NCBI GenBank assembly: GCA_004208945.1
Contig: SGPE01000010.1
Span: forward strand, 39,583 to 103,582
Length of the DNA stretch: 64,000 nucleotides
From: Pseudoalteromonas sp. CO133X
GTDB taxonomy: Bacteria; Pseudomonadota; Gammaproteobacteria; Enterobacterales; Alteromonadaceae
Direction of reading: 5' to 3'
The notes under the pieces were generated by a model that was not told where the DNA came from, did no database searches, and saw only the letters and a list, made by a program, of their open reading frames with translations. The translations under genes and the position numbers were made by a program. Positions 19,010 through 28,160 of the stretch are shown here, piece by piece. The number at the start of each line of letters is the position of its first letter. Within the stretch, counting starts at the first letter, position 1.

Positions 19010-19034
19010 CAAAAAAGACCACCCGAGGGCAGCC
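19010..19034 (-). terminator. Riboswitch-controlled attenuator upstream of ribB
   Basis: On the minus strand GGCTGC pairs with GTGGTC-like bases across a CUCG-type tight loop and is followed by six T residues, between the FMN aptamer and ribB. Its position fits the expression platform: formed when FMN is bound, stopping transcription. The stem includes G-U pairs. Confidence 0.65.
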
Positions 19035-19061
19035 AATTACTGTTTTATAGATTAACTATAT

Positions 19062-19204
19062 TCTCTTTCATCCGGACTATCACCGTCGGCTCTGGCCTCT
19101 CACCAGATCTGCTGACCTTTAACCAAAGTTAAAGCGCTCGCGGGCTCACTTAACATCGATAAGTATACCGCCGGTGGGGAATTTCACCCCGCCCTGAGAA
19201 TGTT
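19062..19204 (-). promoter_or_regulatory. FMN riboswitch (RFN element) controlling ribB
   Basis: On the minus strand the conserved RFN blocks occur in order: TCAGGGCGGGGTGAAATTCC with CCACCGGCGGT, then GAGCCCGCGAGCG, GGTCAGCAGATCTGGTGAGA, GCCAGAGCCGACGGT and finally ATAGTCCGGATGAAAGAG. This is one of the most recognisable aptamers and the match is near complete. It senses FMN in the ribB leader. Confidence 0.97.
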
Positions 19205-19252
19205 GCTTAATCATAAAGACGAATAAGCTCGGTTATTCTATACCTAAAATAA

Positions 19253-20191
19253 TTAGTTATCGAGTACCTGCTTATCTAAAATGCCTTTTTCAATCAGTTG
19301 ATTGAGAATCGCCTTCGTTTTTTCTCGACATATATCTCTCACTAAACGAACAGCAGGTGTGATTGACTGCCTGCTTGGGCAAATTAGCCAAAGCTCTGCA
19401 CAAAGGTGTGGGTAATTTTGCATAACAGGTACGACCCGCCCTGTTAACAAATCATCACTGATATCTATGCATGATTTCACAGCAAGGCCTTTACCAGCCA
19501 CGCACCAACGCCTTACTAGGTCACCATCATTAGACGCACGGCGGCCTTGCATTTTCACCTTAAAACGCTCGGCTCCATTGGTAAATTCCCAGACATTATT
19601 GATGATATCTTGCAGTTGATAAAATAGGCCTTGATGCTGATTTAACTCATCGGGATGTGTCGGCGCGCCATATTCAGCAATATACTCTGGTGTTGCACAT
19701 AGCAGCCTTGGCACATTACATATTTTAAATCCATATAGGTTTGAGTCTGATGGCGAGCCATAACGTAGTGCAAAATCAACTGAGTCTCGGTAAAAGTCGA
19801 CATTACTATCACTGATATGCGGTCGCATGCTGAGTTTGGGATACTCATCCAAAAGCTCATCTAACCAAGGGATAATAATATTGCGCCCCAAATCTGAAGA
19901 AAGTGCAACCCTTAGCTCTCCTTCTATTTCATCATGCTCGCCTTTTAGCGCAAGTGTTGCCTGCTCAAGTGTCGCTAATGCTTGTTGGCATTGCGGTAAA
20001 AAACGCTCTCCCGCAGTTGATAATCTTAAGTGACGAGTGGTACGAACAAAAAGCTCTGCGCCAAGGGCTGCCTCTACTCGCTTTATTGCAGCACTCGCGG
20101 TCGCAGCGCGCATATCTAACTTAGCCGAAGCTTGAGTTATACTACGAAACTCCGCCACCTTAAGGACTAATTTGAGATCTTCAACCTGCAT
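19253..20191 (-). CDS. LysR-family transcriptional regulator
   Basis: 312 residues: N-terminal winged helix-turn-helix (SITQASAKLDMRAATASAAIKRVEAALGAELFVRTTR spans roughly residues 17-53) followed by a periplasmic-binding-like effector domain. It belongs to the CrgA/AaeR-like group by look. The gene is divergent from the nitroreductase gene with 101 bp between them, the usual arrangement for a LysR regulator and its target. Effector unknown. Confidence 0.93.
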   Translation of the reverse strand: MQVEDLKLVLKVAEFRSITQASAKLDMRAATASAAIKRVEAALGAELFVRTTRHLRLSTAGERFLPQCQQALATLEQATLALKGEHDEIEGELRVALSSDLGRNIIIPWLDELLDEYPKLSMRPHISDSNVDFYRDSVDFALRYGSPSDSNLYGFKICNVPRLLCATPEYIAEYGAPTHPDELNQHQGLFYQLQDIINNVWEFTNGAERFKVKMQGRRASNDGDLVRRWCVAGKGLAVKSCIDISDDLLTGRVVPVMQNYPHLCAELWLICPSRQSITPAVRLVRDICREKTKAILNQLIEKGILDKQVLDN

Positions 20192-20292
20192 ATTAACTAA
20201 AATTTTTGATAATGTTTATTTGATTATGCGCTTTATCGTAAAGTATGCAAGGCGTACACTGCACCTAATGTTATACATGCGGGAGCAATTAC

Positions 20293-20949
20293 ATGACACA
20301 CCCTATTATTTCTGACTTACAACGCCGTTATACAAGTAAACGCTACGATGCATCAAAACACGTTAGCCAAGAAGATTTAAACATTATTTTAGAAGCGTTA
20401 CGTTTATCGCCTTCATCAATAAATTCTCAACCTTGGAAATTTGTTGTCATTGAGTCTGAGCAAGCAAAACAACGTCTTCACGATAGTTTTGCTAACAAGT
20501 TTCAATTTAATCAGGTGCATGCAAAAGCGGCATCACACACTATTTTATTTGCCTATAATCCAAGCTATAAACGTGAAGATTATGAAAAAGTAATTGATGC
20601 TGATATCGCTAACGGCCGAACTAAAGCTGAAAATAAAGAGCAAGCCTTTGGGGCGTTTGCCTTTGTCGATTTAAATACCGATGAACAAGGCAATAATGCT
20701 GCATGGACCAAGTCACAAACTTACATCGCTTTGGGTAATACTATGCACACAGTGGCGCGTTTAGGTATTGATTCAACGCCGATGGAAGGTGTTGATAAAG
20801 AACTGCTGAGTGAGTTATTCGCTGATGAGTTAGAAGGGTATATTTGTGAAGTAGCCCTTGCTATCGGCTACCATGAACCTGAACAAGATTACAACGCGGC
20901 ATTACCAAAATCACGATTAGATAAAAATACGGTGATTAAAGTAATTTAA
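20293..20949 (+). CDS. nfsB: NfsB-like FMN nitroreductase
   Basis: Oxygen-insensitive NAD(P)H nitroreductase or dihydropteridine reductase-like flavoenzyme, 218 residues, the usual length. The FMN-binding RRYTSKRYD start, the SPSSINSQPWKFVVIES block and the C-terminal AIGYHEPEQDYN block with basic end match NfsB. It acts in the cytoplasm on nitroaromatics and quinones. The ATG follows GGGAGCAATTAC. Likely controlled by the divergent LysR regulator. Confidence 0.88.
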   Translation: MTHPIISDLQRRYTSKRYDASKHVSQEDLNIILEALRLSPSSINSQPWKFVVIESEQAKQRLHDSFANKFQFNQVHAKAASHTILFAYNPSYKREDYEKVIDADIANGRTKAENKEQAFGAFAFVDLNTDEQGNNAAWTKSQTYIALGNTMHTVARLGIDSTPMEGVDKELLSELFADELEGYICEVALAIGYHEPEQDYNAALPKSRLDKNTVIKVI

Positions 20950-20975
20950 TAACCCTTTTAATAGCTTGAATTAAT

Positions 20976-21007
20976 ACCTTGAAGTGAGTTGAAGTTCGCT
21001 TCAAGGT
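20976..21007. other. Inverted repeat between convergent nfsB and rhlE
   Basis: ACCTTGAAG and CTTCAAGGT can form a 9-bp stem with a 14-nt loop. There is no T run on either side, so it is a weak terminator candidate at best. Confidence 0.4.
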
Positions 21008-21018
21008 TCATCGTCATA

Positions 21019-22422
21019 TTATTCGCCAGTCGACTTTTTACGAGAATGTGCAGTGCCTGACACGCGTGTTCGCTTGTTAAAAGGTTTTTTACTTTGAGTT
21101 TTAGCCGCAGATGACTTTCCACCTGTTGGTTTATTTGTGCCTTGTTGCCCTTTATTTTGCTGTGGCCGCTTTGCCGTTTTAGGTTTTGGCTTTTGTGTTT
21201 GCTCTTGATCTGGACTTTTCGGCTTTTTTGGTTTCTTTGGTTTTTTAGGCTTTATTGGTCGTGTATCAAGTGGCTTTTCTGCAACTGGCTTAGTTGGCTC
21301 AAAACCTGACTCTGTAGCACGCGGAATTAATTGCCCAATAAAACGTTCAATCCCATAAAGGTCATCTGCATCATCAGCGGTTACAAATGAAATTGCATGT
21401 CCCGACGCGCCAGCTCTACCCGTTCGACCAATACGATGAACATAATCTTCATATACATTTGGTAAGTCATAATTAACTACATGCGGTAGCTCAACAATAT
21501 CTAAGCCTCGTGCCACGATATCAGTGGCAACTAATACTCTTACATCACCATTTTTGAAACCTTCAAGTGCTTTGACACGCGCCCCTTGCGACTTATTACC
21601 ATGTATAGCTGCACCACTGATATCATCGCGCTCAAGTTGCTTAACCAAACGATTAGCACCGTGTTTCGTGCGACTAAAAACCAACACCTGTTGCCAATCA
21701 TTGGCGCGAATTAAGTGGCTTAGCAAAGCTGTTTTTCTTGACTTATCAACAGCATAAACTGATTGCGTCACTGTTTTTGCAGTGGTATTTTTTGCTGCAA
21801 CTGAAATTTCTACCGGATCGTTAATTAAGCCCTTTGCCAGCGCACGGATTTCATCTGAGAAGGTCGCAGAAAACATCAGGTTTTGACGCTTAGCAGGTAA
21901 TTTAGCAATGATGCGCTTAATATCATGAATAAACCCCATATCAAGCATACGGTCTGCTTCGTCGAGGATAAGCACTTCTAAATCATCAAATTTAATCGCA
22001 TTTTGGTCATGTAAATCCAACAAGCGACCAGGTGTGGCGACAAGAATATCAACGCCTTTGCGTAGACGCATCATTTGCGGATTAATTTTAACACCACCGT
22101 AAACAACAAATGAGCTTACATTTGAATGCTTAGCATATTGCTCGACGTTTTCGCTCACTTGTAAAGCAAGCTCTCGCGTTGGAGCCAGAACAAGTGCACG
22201 CGCACGATTTGCACCTGCTTTTTTACCCTTTGCTAATAACTCAATGAGTGGCAATGTAAAACCTGCCGTTTTACCCGTTCCTGTTTGCGCTGCCGCCATA
22301 ACATCACGGCCAGCAATAATTGCAGGAATTGCCTGTGTTTGAATAGGCGTAGGTGTTTCATAGCCTTTTTCTAAAACCGCATTAACTAAAGACTGTGATA
22401 ATCCTAAGCCATCAAAACTCAT
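21019..22422 (-). CDS. rhlE: DEAD-box ATP-dependent RNA helicase, RhlE type
   Basis: Unwinds or remodels RNA, probably in ribosome assembly and RNA decay, with a role in cold growth. The canonical motifs are all present: [32 protein letters not shown], and [10 protein letters not shown]. The core is followed by a roughly 95-residue basic tail with a run of [10 protein letters not shown] units and Gln/Lys-rich segments, probably for RNA binding. I start at the ATG at 22422 ([10 protein letters not shown]), preceded by GAGAGA; an in-frame TTG at 22440 is less likely. Confidence 0.93.
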   Translation of the reverse strand: MSFDGLGLSQSLVNAVLEKGYETPTPIQTQAIPAIIAGRDVMAAAQTGTGKTAGFTLPLIELLAKGKKAGANRARALVLAPTRELALQVSENVEQYAKHSNVSSFVVYGGVKINPQMMRLRKGVDILVATPGRLLDLHDQNAIKFDDLEVLILDEADRMLDMGFIHDIKRIIAKLPAKRQNLMFSATFSDEIRALAKGLINDPVEISVAAKNTTAKTVTQSVYAVDKSRKTALLSHLIRANDWQQVLVFSRTKHGANRLVKQLERDDISGAAIHGNKSQGARVKALEGFKNGDVRVLVATDIVARGLDIVELPHVVNYDLPNVYEDYVHRIGRTGRAGASGHAISFVTADDADDLYGIERFIGQLIPRATESGFEPTKPVAEKPLDTRPIKPKKPKKPKKPKSPDQEQTQKPKPKTAKRPQQNKGQQGTNKPTGGKSSAAKTQSKKPFNKRTRVSGTAHSRKKSTGE

Positions 22423-22605
22423 AGTGTCTCTCAAATTCAAAAAATCAGCTGAATTGCCGAAGTGCGCGCATTATACCTAGGATAGTCAATAATGCATGGA
22501 ATTATTTTATTAAAGGAAATTTCGGCACAAACGTAACCTTAGCACCTGAAGCACATGTTTAGCGCTTCGCTCCTTGTGTATTTTCCAAAGGTAATGTGAA
22601 ACAAA

Positions 22606-22626
22606 TGCTACACGTGCAGTGCTACA
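22606..22626 (+). promoter_or_regulatory. Candidate activator site upstream of aldA
   Basis: Two identical heptamers TGCTACA (reverse complement TGTAGCA) with exactly 7 bp between them, centred about 120 bp upstream of the -24/-12 promoter. The same 7-7-7 layout with related heptamers occurs upstream of the porin and PQQ-dehydrogenase promoters. Inferred to bind the AcoR-like activator. Confidence 0.5.
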
Positions 22627-22732
22627 CCTGCTGCAAGGTATACCTTTATGAATCGGTGAAGCCCTCACCAGTTTATTATAAAAAGTTCTAAAAATCATAT
22701 GGTTGAAATCTCCAACAAAAAATAGTTAAACA

Positions 22733-22748
22733 TGGTGCGCAGATTGCT
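22733..22748 (+). promoter_or_regulatory. Sigma-54 (-24/-12) promoter of aldA
   Basis: TGGTGCGCAGATTGCT has TGG and TTGCT in the required register (GG and GC 10 bp apart). Transcription would start near 22759 and leave a 5' leader of about 70 nt before the aldA ATG. Confidence 0.65.
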
Positions 22749-22829
22749 GAATGCCCTTTGCAACGACACAACTGTTTTAGCTAAATCCATGTGTCAGAAG
22801 CTTTTTTATCTAATTTAAGAGAATGACCT

Positions 22830-24269
22830 ATGTCTAATATTCCAGTATATCAAAATTATATTAATGGCCAGTTTGTGCAGCATTCAGCCAACTATATTGA
22901 AGTAATGAACCCTGCTAACGGAGACGTATTATCTAAAGTTCCCAGCGCAGACAAGGTTGAAGTAGAACAAGCCATCCATGCAGCAAAACAAGCACAACCA
23001 GAGTGGGCAAGTAGACCCGCAATCGAGCGTGCGCAATACCTCCATAAAATTGCTGAAAAAATACGGCAAAACATTGACAGGCTCGCTCTTGTGATAACGC
23101 AAGAACAGGGGAAAGTGTTGAGCTTAGCCAAGGTAGAAGTCAACTTCACTGCCGACTACCTCGATTATATGGCGAGTTGGGCTAGACATATCGAAGGCGA
23201 GATCATTACCAGTGATAGAAAAGGTGAAAATATTTTTCTATTCAGAAAACCGCTAGGTGTTGTTGCCGGTATCTTACCTTGGAACTTCCCCTTTTTTCTC
23301 ATTGCAAGGAAGATGGCACCCGCTTTAGTTACCGGTAATACCATCGTCATCAAACCAAGTGAAGAAACCCCTAATAACTGCTTTCAATTCACCCAACTCC
23401 TCGATGAAGTTGGTTTACCTAAAGGTGTGTTTAATGTGGTATGCGGATCAGGACGAAATGTTGGCCAAGCCCTTTCTTCTAGCGAAGATATAAACATGAT
23501 TAGCTTTACAGGGAGTGTAGAAACAGGCTCTGTTATTATGTCTGCCGCAGCAAAAAATATCACCAAAGTAAACTTAGAGCTTGGAGGGAAAGCACCCGCA
23601 ATTGTGCTTGATGATGCTGATATAGATCTTGCAGTAAGTGCCATCAAAGCATCACGTATAACCAACACAGGACAAGTATGTAATTGCGCCGAGCTTGTCT
23701 ATGTACACGCTAAGGTTGCTGATGAGTTTATTAGAAAAATATCCGATGCCATGGCATCAACACGTTATGGTGACCCACAACTAGACCCTGATATCGAAAT
23801 GGGCCCGCTGGTTAATAAATCTTGCTTGAATAAAGTAGCCAGTATGGTTGAACAAGCTATTGCAGAGGGGGCAAAAGTGGCAACTGGCGCAAAGGTAGCC
23901 GACACCGACAGTGGCTACCATTACCAACCCACTGTGTTGGTTAACTGCCATGCCGATATGGAAATTATGCGCAAAGAGATTTTTGGTCCTGTACTGCCCA
24001 TTCAAATCGTTAGCAGTTTAGAAGAAGCCATTGAACTTGCAAACTCATTAGAATACGGACTCACTTCTTCTGTCTATACTCAAAGTCTTAGCCAAGCTAT
24101 GCGTGCCATAGAATTACTCAATTATGGTGAAACCTATATAAATAGAGAAAACTTTGAAGCTATACAGGGATTCCATGCAGGCACCAGAAAATCAGGAATT
24201 GGTGGCGCTGATGGCAAACACGGTTTGTATGAATTTACGCAAACGCACGTCGTGTATATGCAGAACTAA
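22830..24269 (+). CDS. aldA: Lactaldehyde/glycolaldehyde dehydrogenase
   Basis: NAD-dependent aldehyde dehydrogenase that turns lactaldehyde into lactate or glycolaldehyde into glycolate. It is 479 residues, the same length as E. coli AldA, and I see long near-identical stretches: ILPWNFPFFLIARKMAPAL, NTIVIKPSEETPNN, AAKNITKVNLELGGKAPAIV, TGQVCNCAE (catalytic Cys), GETYINRENFEAIQGFHAG and KSGIGGADGKHGL. That places it in the AldA group, not generic ALDH. It has its own sigma-54-type promoter and sits next to a porin and a PQQ-alcohol-dehydrogenase operon, so it most likely takes the aldehyde those enzymes make. Confidence 0.9.
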   Translation: MSNIPVYQNYINGQFVQHSANYIEVMNPANGDVLSKVPSADKVEVEQAIHAAKQAQPEWASRPAIERAQYLHKIAEKIRQNIDRLALVITQEQGKVLSLAKVEVNFTADYLDYMASWARHIEGEIITSDRKGENIFLFRKPLGVVAGILPWNFPFFLIARKMAPALVTGNTIVIKPSEETPNNCFQFTQLLDEVGLPKGVFNVVCGSGRNVGQALSSSEDINMISFTGSVETGSVIMSAAAKNITKVNLELGGKAPAIVLDDADIDLAVSAIKASRITNTGQVCNCAELVYVHAKVADEFIRKISDAMASTRYGDPQLDPDIEMGPLVNKSCLNKVASMVEQAIAEGAKVATGAKVADTDSGYHYQPTVLVNCHADMEIMRKEIFGPVLPIQIVSSLEEAIELANSLEYGLTSSVYTQSLSQAMRAIELLNYGETYINRENFEAIQGFHAGTRKSGIGGADGKHGLYEFTQTHVVYMQN

Positions 24270-24294
24270 TCTAAGTTAATTTATCAAAAAATAA

Positions 24295-24316
24295 AGCCGC
24301 AACACATGTTGCGGCT
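24295..24316. terminator. Terminator shared by convergent aldA and porin genes
   Basis: AGCCGCAAC and GTTGCGGCT form a 9-bp stem around ACAT. The minus-strand side is followed by TTTATTTTTT, so it is a strong terminator for the porin gene and a weaker one for aldA. Confidence 0.8.
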
Positions 24317-24348
24317 AATACTGAATCATTTAAGCCATCCAGTTAAGC

Positions 24349-25551
24349 TTAAAAGCTAACTGATGCTTCAACAATAACACCATCCCACTCTGTGCCGTCG
24401 CCAACCCCAAATAACGTCGTTCCTCCCCCTGAAAATTGTTCTTCTTCCTGTCTAACATACTCTAATTTGAATAAGGTGGAATCATTCATCCACCAGCCTC
24501 CCCCAACTTGGAGTCGAGTCGCGGTATTATTATTGTTGATATTGCCACTTTCGTTGTCAGACTCAGCATAGCGAGCGGCTAGATAAAAATGCTTGTTAAA
24601 AGTATATCGCCCCTCAATAGACCAAAATTGCATTTCTGACTCTTGCTCAATGTAACTAGTCTGAAAACTCCCCTGCCCATTAGCCCAACTAACATCGTCC
24701 TCGGCTCGACCATACAAAGCATGCAGTAAAATAGTGTCAGTCATGTATTGAATGTCAGCTTGCCATATAAACGCATCCACCCCAGGCACAATGAGAGGAT
24801 GTGTAGCTCGTGCATTAGGCGCTGTGCTGGCAAACTGATAATTATCGCCGTCGCCAACCGCAATTAACGACCCCGCAGATTTGCCTGTAACTGCACTTAT
24901 TTCGTGATTGGTGGAAAAAACACCTGCGCCAAACGATAGGCCATTAGTTAAATTATAAGTACCACGTAAGCCAAGGTTGTACCCCCGATTATCTGAAAAA
25001 TCCGCAAAAAAATCAGGTACTGAAATAGTTCCATCCCAAGTTACTGTACTGCCATTATTTAATGCATGTACACCATAAAACCAGATACCTTCTTCGGCAG
25101 TGATCATATCGACAAGGCTATTTCCCACAAACGGATTAGTTTGCACTGATGCGCCATCGGAATAACGCAAAAAGTTTTGTGTGGTCGAAACAACATTACC
25201 AAGCCTCACACCTACATCTTGATTAATCTGGTATTGGATCCACGCTAAATCTTGACTAATACTCGCGCTGCCATCATTCCAATCATTCGGCTCTTCAGCA
25301 AGCTCTGCAAAAATAGAAAGTTGATCCGTGACTTGTGCATTAATATTGAGGCCAAATCGTAAGCGATGAAACCCTGAGTCAGTTTTAGCATTGCCTGGAT
25401 CTGCTGCTGCCCCCTCAACCTCCATCCCAGTTTGCCAACTTTGCATAATGCCACCAGATAATTCAATTCTGTCTAGCCAACTTTCCGCACTCATAGCGCT
25501 AAAACAGGCTAAACTCAATGACGTTGCTACTGCTATTTTATTTAATTTCAT
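24349..25551 (-). CDS. Outer-membrane porin-like beta-barrel protein
   Basis: 400 residues with a signal peptide (cleavage after SAMSA), amphipathic strands throughout and a C-terminal Phe, as in trimeric porins. The family is not certain; phosphate-selective-porin-like and DUF-type alginate/hydrocarbon porins are alternatives. The gene lies between aldA and the AcoR-like regulator and has a near-perfect sigma-54 promoter plus a paired TGTNGCA-type site, so it belongs to the same regulon. A role in letting the alcohol or diol substrate across the outer membrane is inferred. Start ATG is preceded by AAGGGA. Confidence 0.8.
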   Translation of the reverse strand: MKLNKIAVATSLSLACFSAMSAESWLDRIELSGGIMQSWQTGMEVEGAAADPGNAKTDSGFHRLRFGLNINAQVTDQLSIFAELAEEPNDWNDGSASISQDLAWIQYQINQDVGVRLGNVVSTTQNFLRYSDGASVQTNPFVGNSLVDMITAEEGIWFYGVHALNNGSTVTWDGTISVPDFFADFSDNRGYNLGLRGTYNLTNGLSFGAGVFSTNHEISAVTGKSAGSLIAVGDGDNYQFASTAPNARATHPLIVPGVDAFIWQADIQYMTDTILLHALYGRAEDDVSWANGQGSFQTSYIEQESEMQFWSIEGRYTFNKHFYLAARYAESDNESGNINNNNTATRLQVGGGWWMNDSTLFKLEYVRQEEEQFSGGGTTLFGVGDGTEWDGVIVEASVSF

Positions 25552-25593
25552 TATTATGTTTCCCTTATGAAGTGTACTTCGAACATAAGGGAT

Positions 25594-25609
25594 GGCAAAG
25601 ACTATGCCA
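25594..25609 (-). promoter_or_regulatory. Sigma-54 (-24/-12) promoter of the porin gene
   Basis: Minus strand TGGCATAGTCTTTGCC: TGGCA and TTTGC in exact -24/-12 register, the best of three such sites around the AcoR-like regulator. Start of transcription would be near 25584, about 30 nt before the ATG. Confidence 0.8.
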
Positions 25610-25703
25610 TTGAAATAAAAACAAACAACAAATTGATTTCAAAGTATTTTTTGCATTAAATACATTGAAGCGTATTCAGTTTAATTCCTTAAAATCAAAC
25701 TAA

Positions 25704-25734
25704 TGTCGCAGGTCAATTGTCACATTTTGCTACA
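25704..25734 (-). promoter_or_regulatory. Candidate activator site upstream of the porin gene
   Basis: Plus strand shows TGTCGCA, 7 bp, TGTCACA (25704-25724), then 3 bp and TGCTACA (25728-25734). The first two repeat the 7-7-7 layout seen upstream of aldA and the PQQ dehydrogenase, and lie about 100 bp upstream of the -24 element. Confidence 0.5.
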
Positions 25735-25761
25735 TACATCGACAGCAAACAAAACCCACTC

Positions 25762-27744
25762 TTAGCAAGCATTATTAGGCTGAACAATCTTATACTTTTC
25801 CATTTTCCTATACACTGTAGAGCGACACACATTAAGCTCTTCAGAAACAGACGTTATATTCCAACGATGTTTTTTAAGCGTTTCAATTAGTAATTGCTCT
25901 TCATGGCAGGCAGTAAATTTAGCTAAGGCTTTTTCCTTTTTAAAAGAGCCCGCCGTTTTATGATCTGTTAGTGAAGAAAAGTGTTCGATTAAATCATCTG
26001 GAAAACAATTAATGGTTATTTCAGCTCCTTCACACACAGCTACCGCATACTTAATTACGCTGATCAGTTGTCTTATATTGCCAGGCCAAAAATAAGATTC
26101 GAGTGCTCTTTTTGCATCATCGGCTATGCTCAAACCATGCACCGCCATGCATTCTCGTTCGAGTATGTTGTCAATAATAAACGATTTATCAGACCGTTCT
26201 CGAAGTGCTGGTAACTTTAAAACCATACCGTTAAGACGATAATAAAAATCCTCTCGAAACTCTTTTAATTCAATAAGTGTTTTTAGATCTTGGTGTGTTG
26301 CAGAAATCACTTGTAAATCTAATGCGATAGGCTCAATCCCCCCAAGAGGCATAGTTTCGCGCTCAGCTAAAACTCGTAATAGCCGAGTTTGAAGTTGTAC
26401 CGGCATATCACCTATTTCATCTAAGAAAAGTGTGCCGCCATTTGCCTGCTCAAGCTTACCTTTCATACCTTTTTTGTGTGCCCCCGTAAAGCTACCGCCT
26501 AGGTAACCAAACAGCTCACTTTCTATTAATGTTTCAGGTATCGCGGCACAGTTTAGCGCCACAAATGGTTTATCAGCACGAGGACTCGATTCATGAATAG
26601 CGCGCGCAAACGCCTCTTTGCCTGTTCCTGTCTCACCGGTAATCATAATAGGTATATCTTTATCAGCGACCAAAAGTGCCCTACGAACAAGCTGCTGCAT
26701 AGAGGCATCTTCACCATTCAATTCATTAATCGGCGGGTGTTTAGTGAATGTTTTACTCTGCACTTTTGGCTCTGCTTGTGCCAATGGCAATACCTTACTT
26801 TTTGGCACCTTTAAGGTTATTTCGACGTTTTCTGACAGCAATGGAAGTTGCACATTAACCGCATTATTTCCTCCATTTGTTTTACTTAGTAAACGATCAA
26901 GAGACAAACCAATAAATTGCTCAACATTAATACCTAGCAACGATTGATGCGATTGAAAATGAGACATAAAACAAAAAAATGCCGCGTGATTTGCACCAAT
27001 AATTGTACCTTTCTCATTAATCGCGATGAGTTGCTCTTGGGTGATATCAAAAAAACTTTCAGCCGACTTTATACTTAATATAAGTTGGTTTTTATAGCTT
27101 GTATGCAAATAGCTATTTTCAATCATGCGCCCATATAACATCACCATTTTGAGTGTCATGAGCTGATGGTGCTTATTTTGGTCAGCGCCAATACACGACG
27201 CGTTTAAGCAACCCAGCAACTCTCCCATGGGATCAAAAATAGGTGTAACGGAGCAACTTAACTCTTTATGACTTGCATAAAAATGTTCAGCCTTATGAAT
27301 GATCAAAGGGGTTTTTTCAATAAGACATGTGCCAATACCATTTGTACCTACTTGATTTTCAGCCCACCTTGCACCAATAAGTAGGCCTGATTGCTTACTC
27401 AAACTTTCCTCTTGAGTAGATAAACTCGTTGCTAAGGTTAAGCCTGTGGCATCAGTTAAAATTGCAGAGTAGCCGGCATCGGCAATACGATTAGCTAAAC
27501 CAACAAGGCCGCACTTCCCCGTATTTAAAAAGGTCTCTCGGAGCTGGAGTTGCGATCGCATTTCGCTGGAAGAAAGTACCTCAACTTCATTAGACGCATA
27601 GGGGTCTAAGCCATAATTGAGCAAACTTCGCTTCCATGATCGCGCGATATATTTAGATGGTTGAATGTTACGTAGTTGAAATTCTGCGGACATAAACGAC
27701 TGAGCACTACTAACGTCCATAGGTTGTGGAGTGTGTTTCATCAC
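25762..27744 (-). CDS. AcoR-like sigma-54-dependent transcriptional activator
   Basis: 660-residue enhancer-binding protein. Order of parts: N-terminal AcoR-type segment (IARSWKRSLLNYGLDP, residues 33-48), a GAF-like sensor (about 70-215, with VGTNGIGTCL), a PAS-like stretch (about 225-330), the AAA+ domain with Walker A GETGTGKE (370-377), the sigma-54 contact loop GSFTGA (417-422; consensus GAFTGA), Walker B LFLDEIGD (439-446), and a Fis-type helix-turn-helix (about 629-650). The start is GTG 27744 or ATG 27741 behind GGAG. It lies in the middle of three sigma-54 promoters and is the obvious candidate to activate them. Its effector is probably the alcohol or aldehyde. Confidence 0.92.
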   Translation of the reverse strand: MMKHTPQPMDVSSAQSFMSAEFQLRNIQPSKYIARSWKRSLLNYGLDPYASNEVEVLSSSEMRSQLQLRETFLNTGKCGLVGLANRIADAGYSAILTDATGLTLATSLSTQEESLSKQSGLLIGARWAENQVGTNGIGTCLIEKTPLIIHKAEHFYASHKELSCSVTPIFDPMGELLGCLNASCIGADQNKHHQLMTLKMVMLYGRMIENSYLHTSYKNQLILSIKSAESFFDITQEQLIAINEKGTIIGANHAAFFCFMSHFQSHQSLLGINVEQFIGLSLDRLLSKTNGGNNAVNVQLPLLSENVEITLKVPKSKVLPLAQAEPKVQSKTFTKHPPINELNGEDASMQQLVRRALLVADKDIPIMITGETGTGKEAFARAIHESSPRADKPFVALNCAAIPETLIESELFGYLGGSFTGAHKKGMKGKLEQANGGTLFLDEIGDMPVQLQTRLLRVLAERETMPLGGIEPIALDLQVISATHQDLKTLIELKEFREDFYYRLNGMVLKLPALRERSDKSFIIDNILERECMAVHGLSIADDAKRALESYFWPGNIRQLISVIKYAVAVCEGAEITINCFPDDLIEHFSSLTDHKTAGSFKKEKALAKFTACHEEQLLIETLKKHRWNITSVSEELNVCRSTVYRKMEKYKIVQPNNAC

Positions 27745-28020
27745 CTTGCTACTCCGTTCTATTGTTGTCGGGCAATTTAAGTAGCAGCATTAGGCTGGAA
27801 CTATAAAAGCCTCAGTCTTTGTTTCTAAAACTATCACAGAAATTTAATCTAACAATACGCCTTTTACCCTATTTTAATTTTGATTCATGATAATTTTGCA
27901 ATACAAAAACATGTATCTCGGTTAAAAAAGCCGCTCACATTGATTTATTTTTGAGACAAGTGTCAAACTCTTAGCATCCTCTCTTCAAGCTATAAATTAT
28001 TCTGCATATAGGTGTCTCAT

Positions 28021-28041
28021 TGTTGCATTTAAGTTGCGACA
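28021..28041 (+). promoter_or_regulatory. Candidate activator site upstream of the PQQ-dehydrogenase operon
   Basis: TGTTGCA, a 7-bp spacer, then TGCGACA (reverse complement TGTCGCA), giving an imperfect palindrome. It is centred about 115 bp upstream of the -24 element, an ordinary distance for an enhancer-binding protein site. Part of the shared 7-7-7 pattern. Confidence 0.5.
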
Positions 28042-28144
28042 CCTGTTTCTCTTTTCGTACGAAAAAATACATTCAATAACCACCAAAAGAAAAATATCAA
28101 CTAAATATCAAATAGTTACCGACCTTGAAATTACTAAAAACTGT

Positions 28145-28160
28145 TGGCATATAATTTGGT
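28145..28160 (+). promoter_or_regulatory. Sigma-54 (-24/-12) promoter of the PQQ-dehydrogenase operon
   Basis: TGGCATATAATTTGGT: TGGCA and TTTG in register, with G in place of the usual C of the -12 GC. Transcription would start near 28171, about 30 nt before the ATG at 28200. Confidence 0.65.

Larger units (their letters stand above)
22423..22829. other. Intergenic region between rhlE and aldA
   Basis: About 400 bp without a convincing gene. A 62-codon minus-strand frame (22510-22698) has no recognisable domain or good start. The region does hold a paired TGCTACA site (22606-22626) and a -24/-12 promoter (22733-22748), both oriented to serve aldA. Confidence 0.6.

Noticed and set aside
21019-21260. 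K/P-rich repetitive stretch in rhlE as a possible repeat element
   Set aside because: It is an in-frame low-complexity basic tail, common in RhlE-type helicases.
22510-22698. 62-codon minus-strand frame between rhlE and aldA
   Set aside because: No recognisable domain, no convincing start or RBS, and it overlaps the paired TGCTACA site that appears to belong to the aldA promoter.
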